In this document: positions 30,086-30,088 of the stretch, piece by piece
How the letters are laid out: each line of letters starts with the position of its first letter
How positions within the stretch are numbered: the first letter of the stretch is position 1
NCBI GenBank assembly: GCA_016931085.1
Contig: JAFGFO010000425.1
Coordinates: 1 to 30,088 of the forward strand
Length of the DNA stretch: 30,088 nucleotides
Source: Thermoflexales bacterium
Lineage (GTDB): Bacteria; Chloroflexota; Anaerolineae; Fen-1058
Reading direction: 5' to 3'
Program-made: the position numbers and the translations under genes
Notes under the pieces: model-generated
Told to the model about the DNA's origin: nothing
Database searches by the model: none
What the model saw: only the letters and a program-made list of their open reading frames with translations

Positions 30086-30088
30086 GAC

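Overview
The window looks like a piece of a GC-rich, environmental, probably Chloroflexota-like (Anaerolineae/Caldilineae type) bacterial chromosome. This rests on the gene mix (DUF5691/DUF5682 cluster, DUF5939-type cyclase, GAF-rich histidine kinase, several SPASM radical SAM proteins) and on the many palindromic dispersed repeats between genes. It is an inference; no rRNA or other taxonomic marker is present. No tRNA, rRNA or CRISPR array was recognised.

Layout. (1) 209-7921, + strand: a five-gene operon of SWIM zinc-finger protein, DUF5691 protein, MoxR-type AAA+ ATPase, DUF5682 protein and VWA (MIDAS) protein. This parallels the yehL/yehM/yehP/yehQ set of E. coli and probably forms an ATPase/VWA chaperone-like system of unknown substrate. 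(2) 7925-14222, - strand: zinc-ribbon/TPR membrane protein, beta-propeller membrane protein with a zinc ribbon, small B-box-like zinc protein, two radical SAM/SPASM enzymes and an alpha/beta hydrolase. (3) 14464-16823: a GT4 glycosyltransferase (+) converging on a third SPASM radical SAM enzyme (-). (4) 16906-24000: a signalling block with a class III nucleotidyl cyclase (+), and on the - strand an RsbT-like ATPase, an orphan IS3-OrfA-like HTH protein, a tiny zinc-ribbon protein, a pseudo-receiver, an OmpR-family response regulator and a PAS/GAF histidine kinase. (5) 24070-28151, + strand: TCA cycle genes acnA and icd, divergent from the kinase. (6) 28496-29983, - strand: a membrane protein built from five TM-helix repeats, related to mechanosensitive-channel proteins.

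The most striking feature is the repeat load. Two 136-bp elements (26747-26882 and 28262-28397) have 9-bp terminal inverted repeats and are each flanked by perfect 8-bp direct repeats, the signature of a transposed MITE. One sits inside another palindrome. A degenerate third copy lies in the SWIM-DUF5691 gap. Many other palindromic families fill the remaining gaps. They supply stop codons and C-terminal tails to several genes (DUF5691, radical SAM 2, the RsbT-like protein, acnA), the first codons of the VWA gene, and in-frame insertions inside DUF5682 and aconitase.
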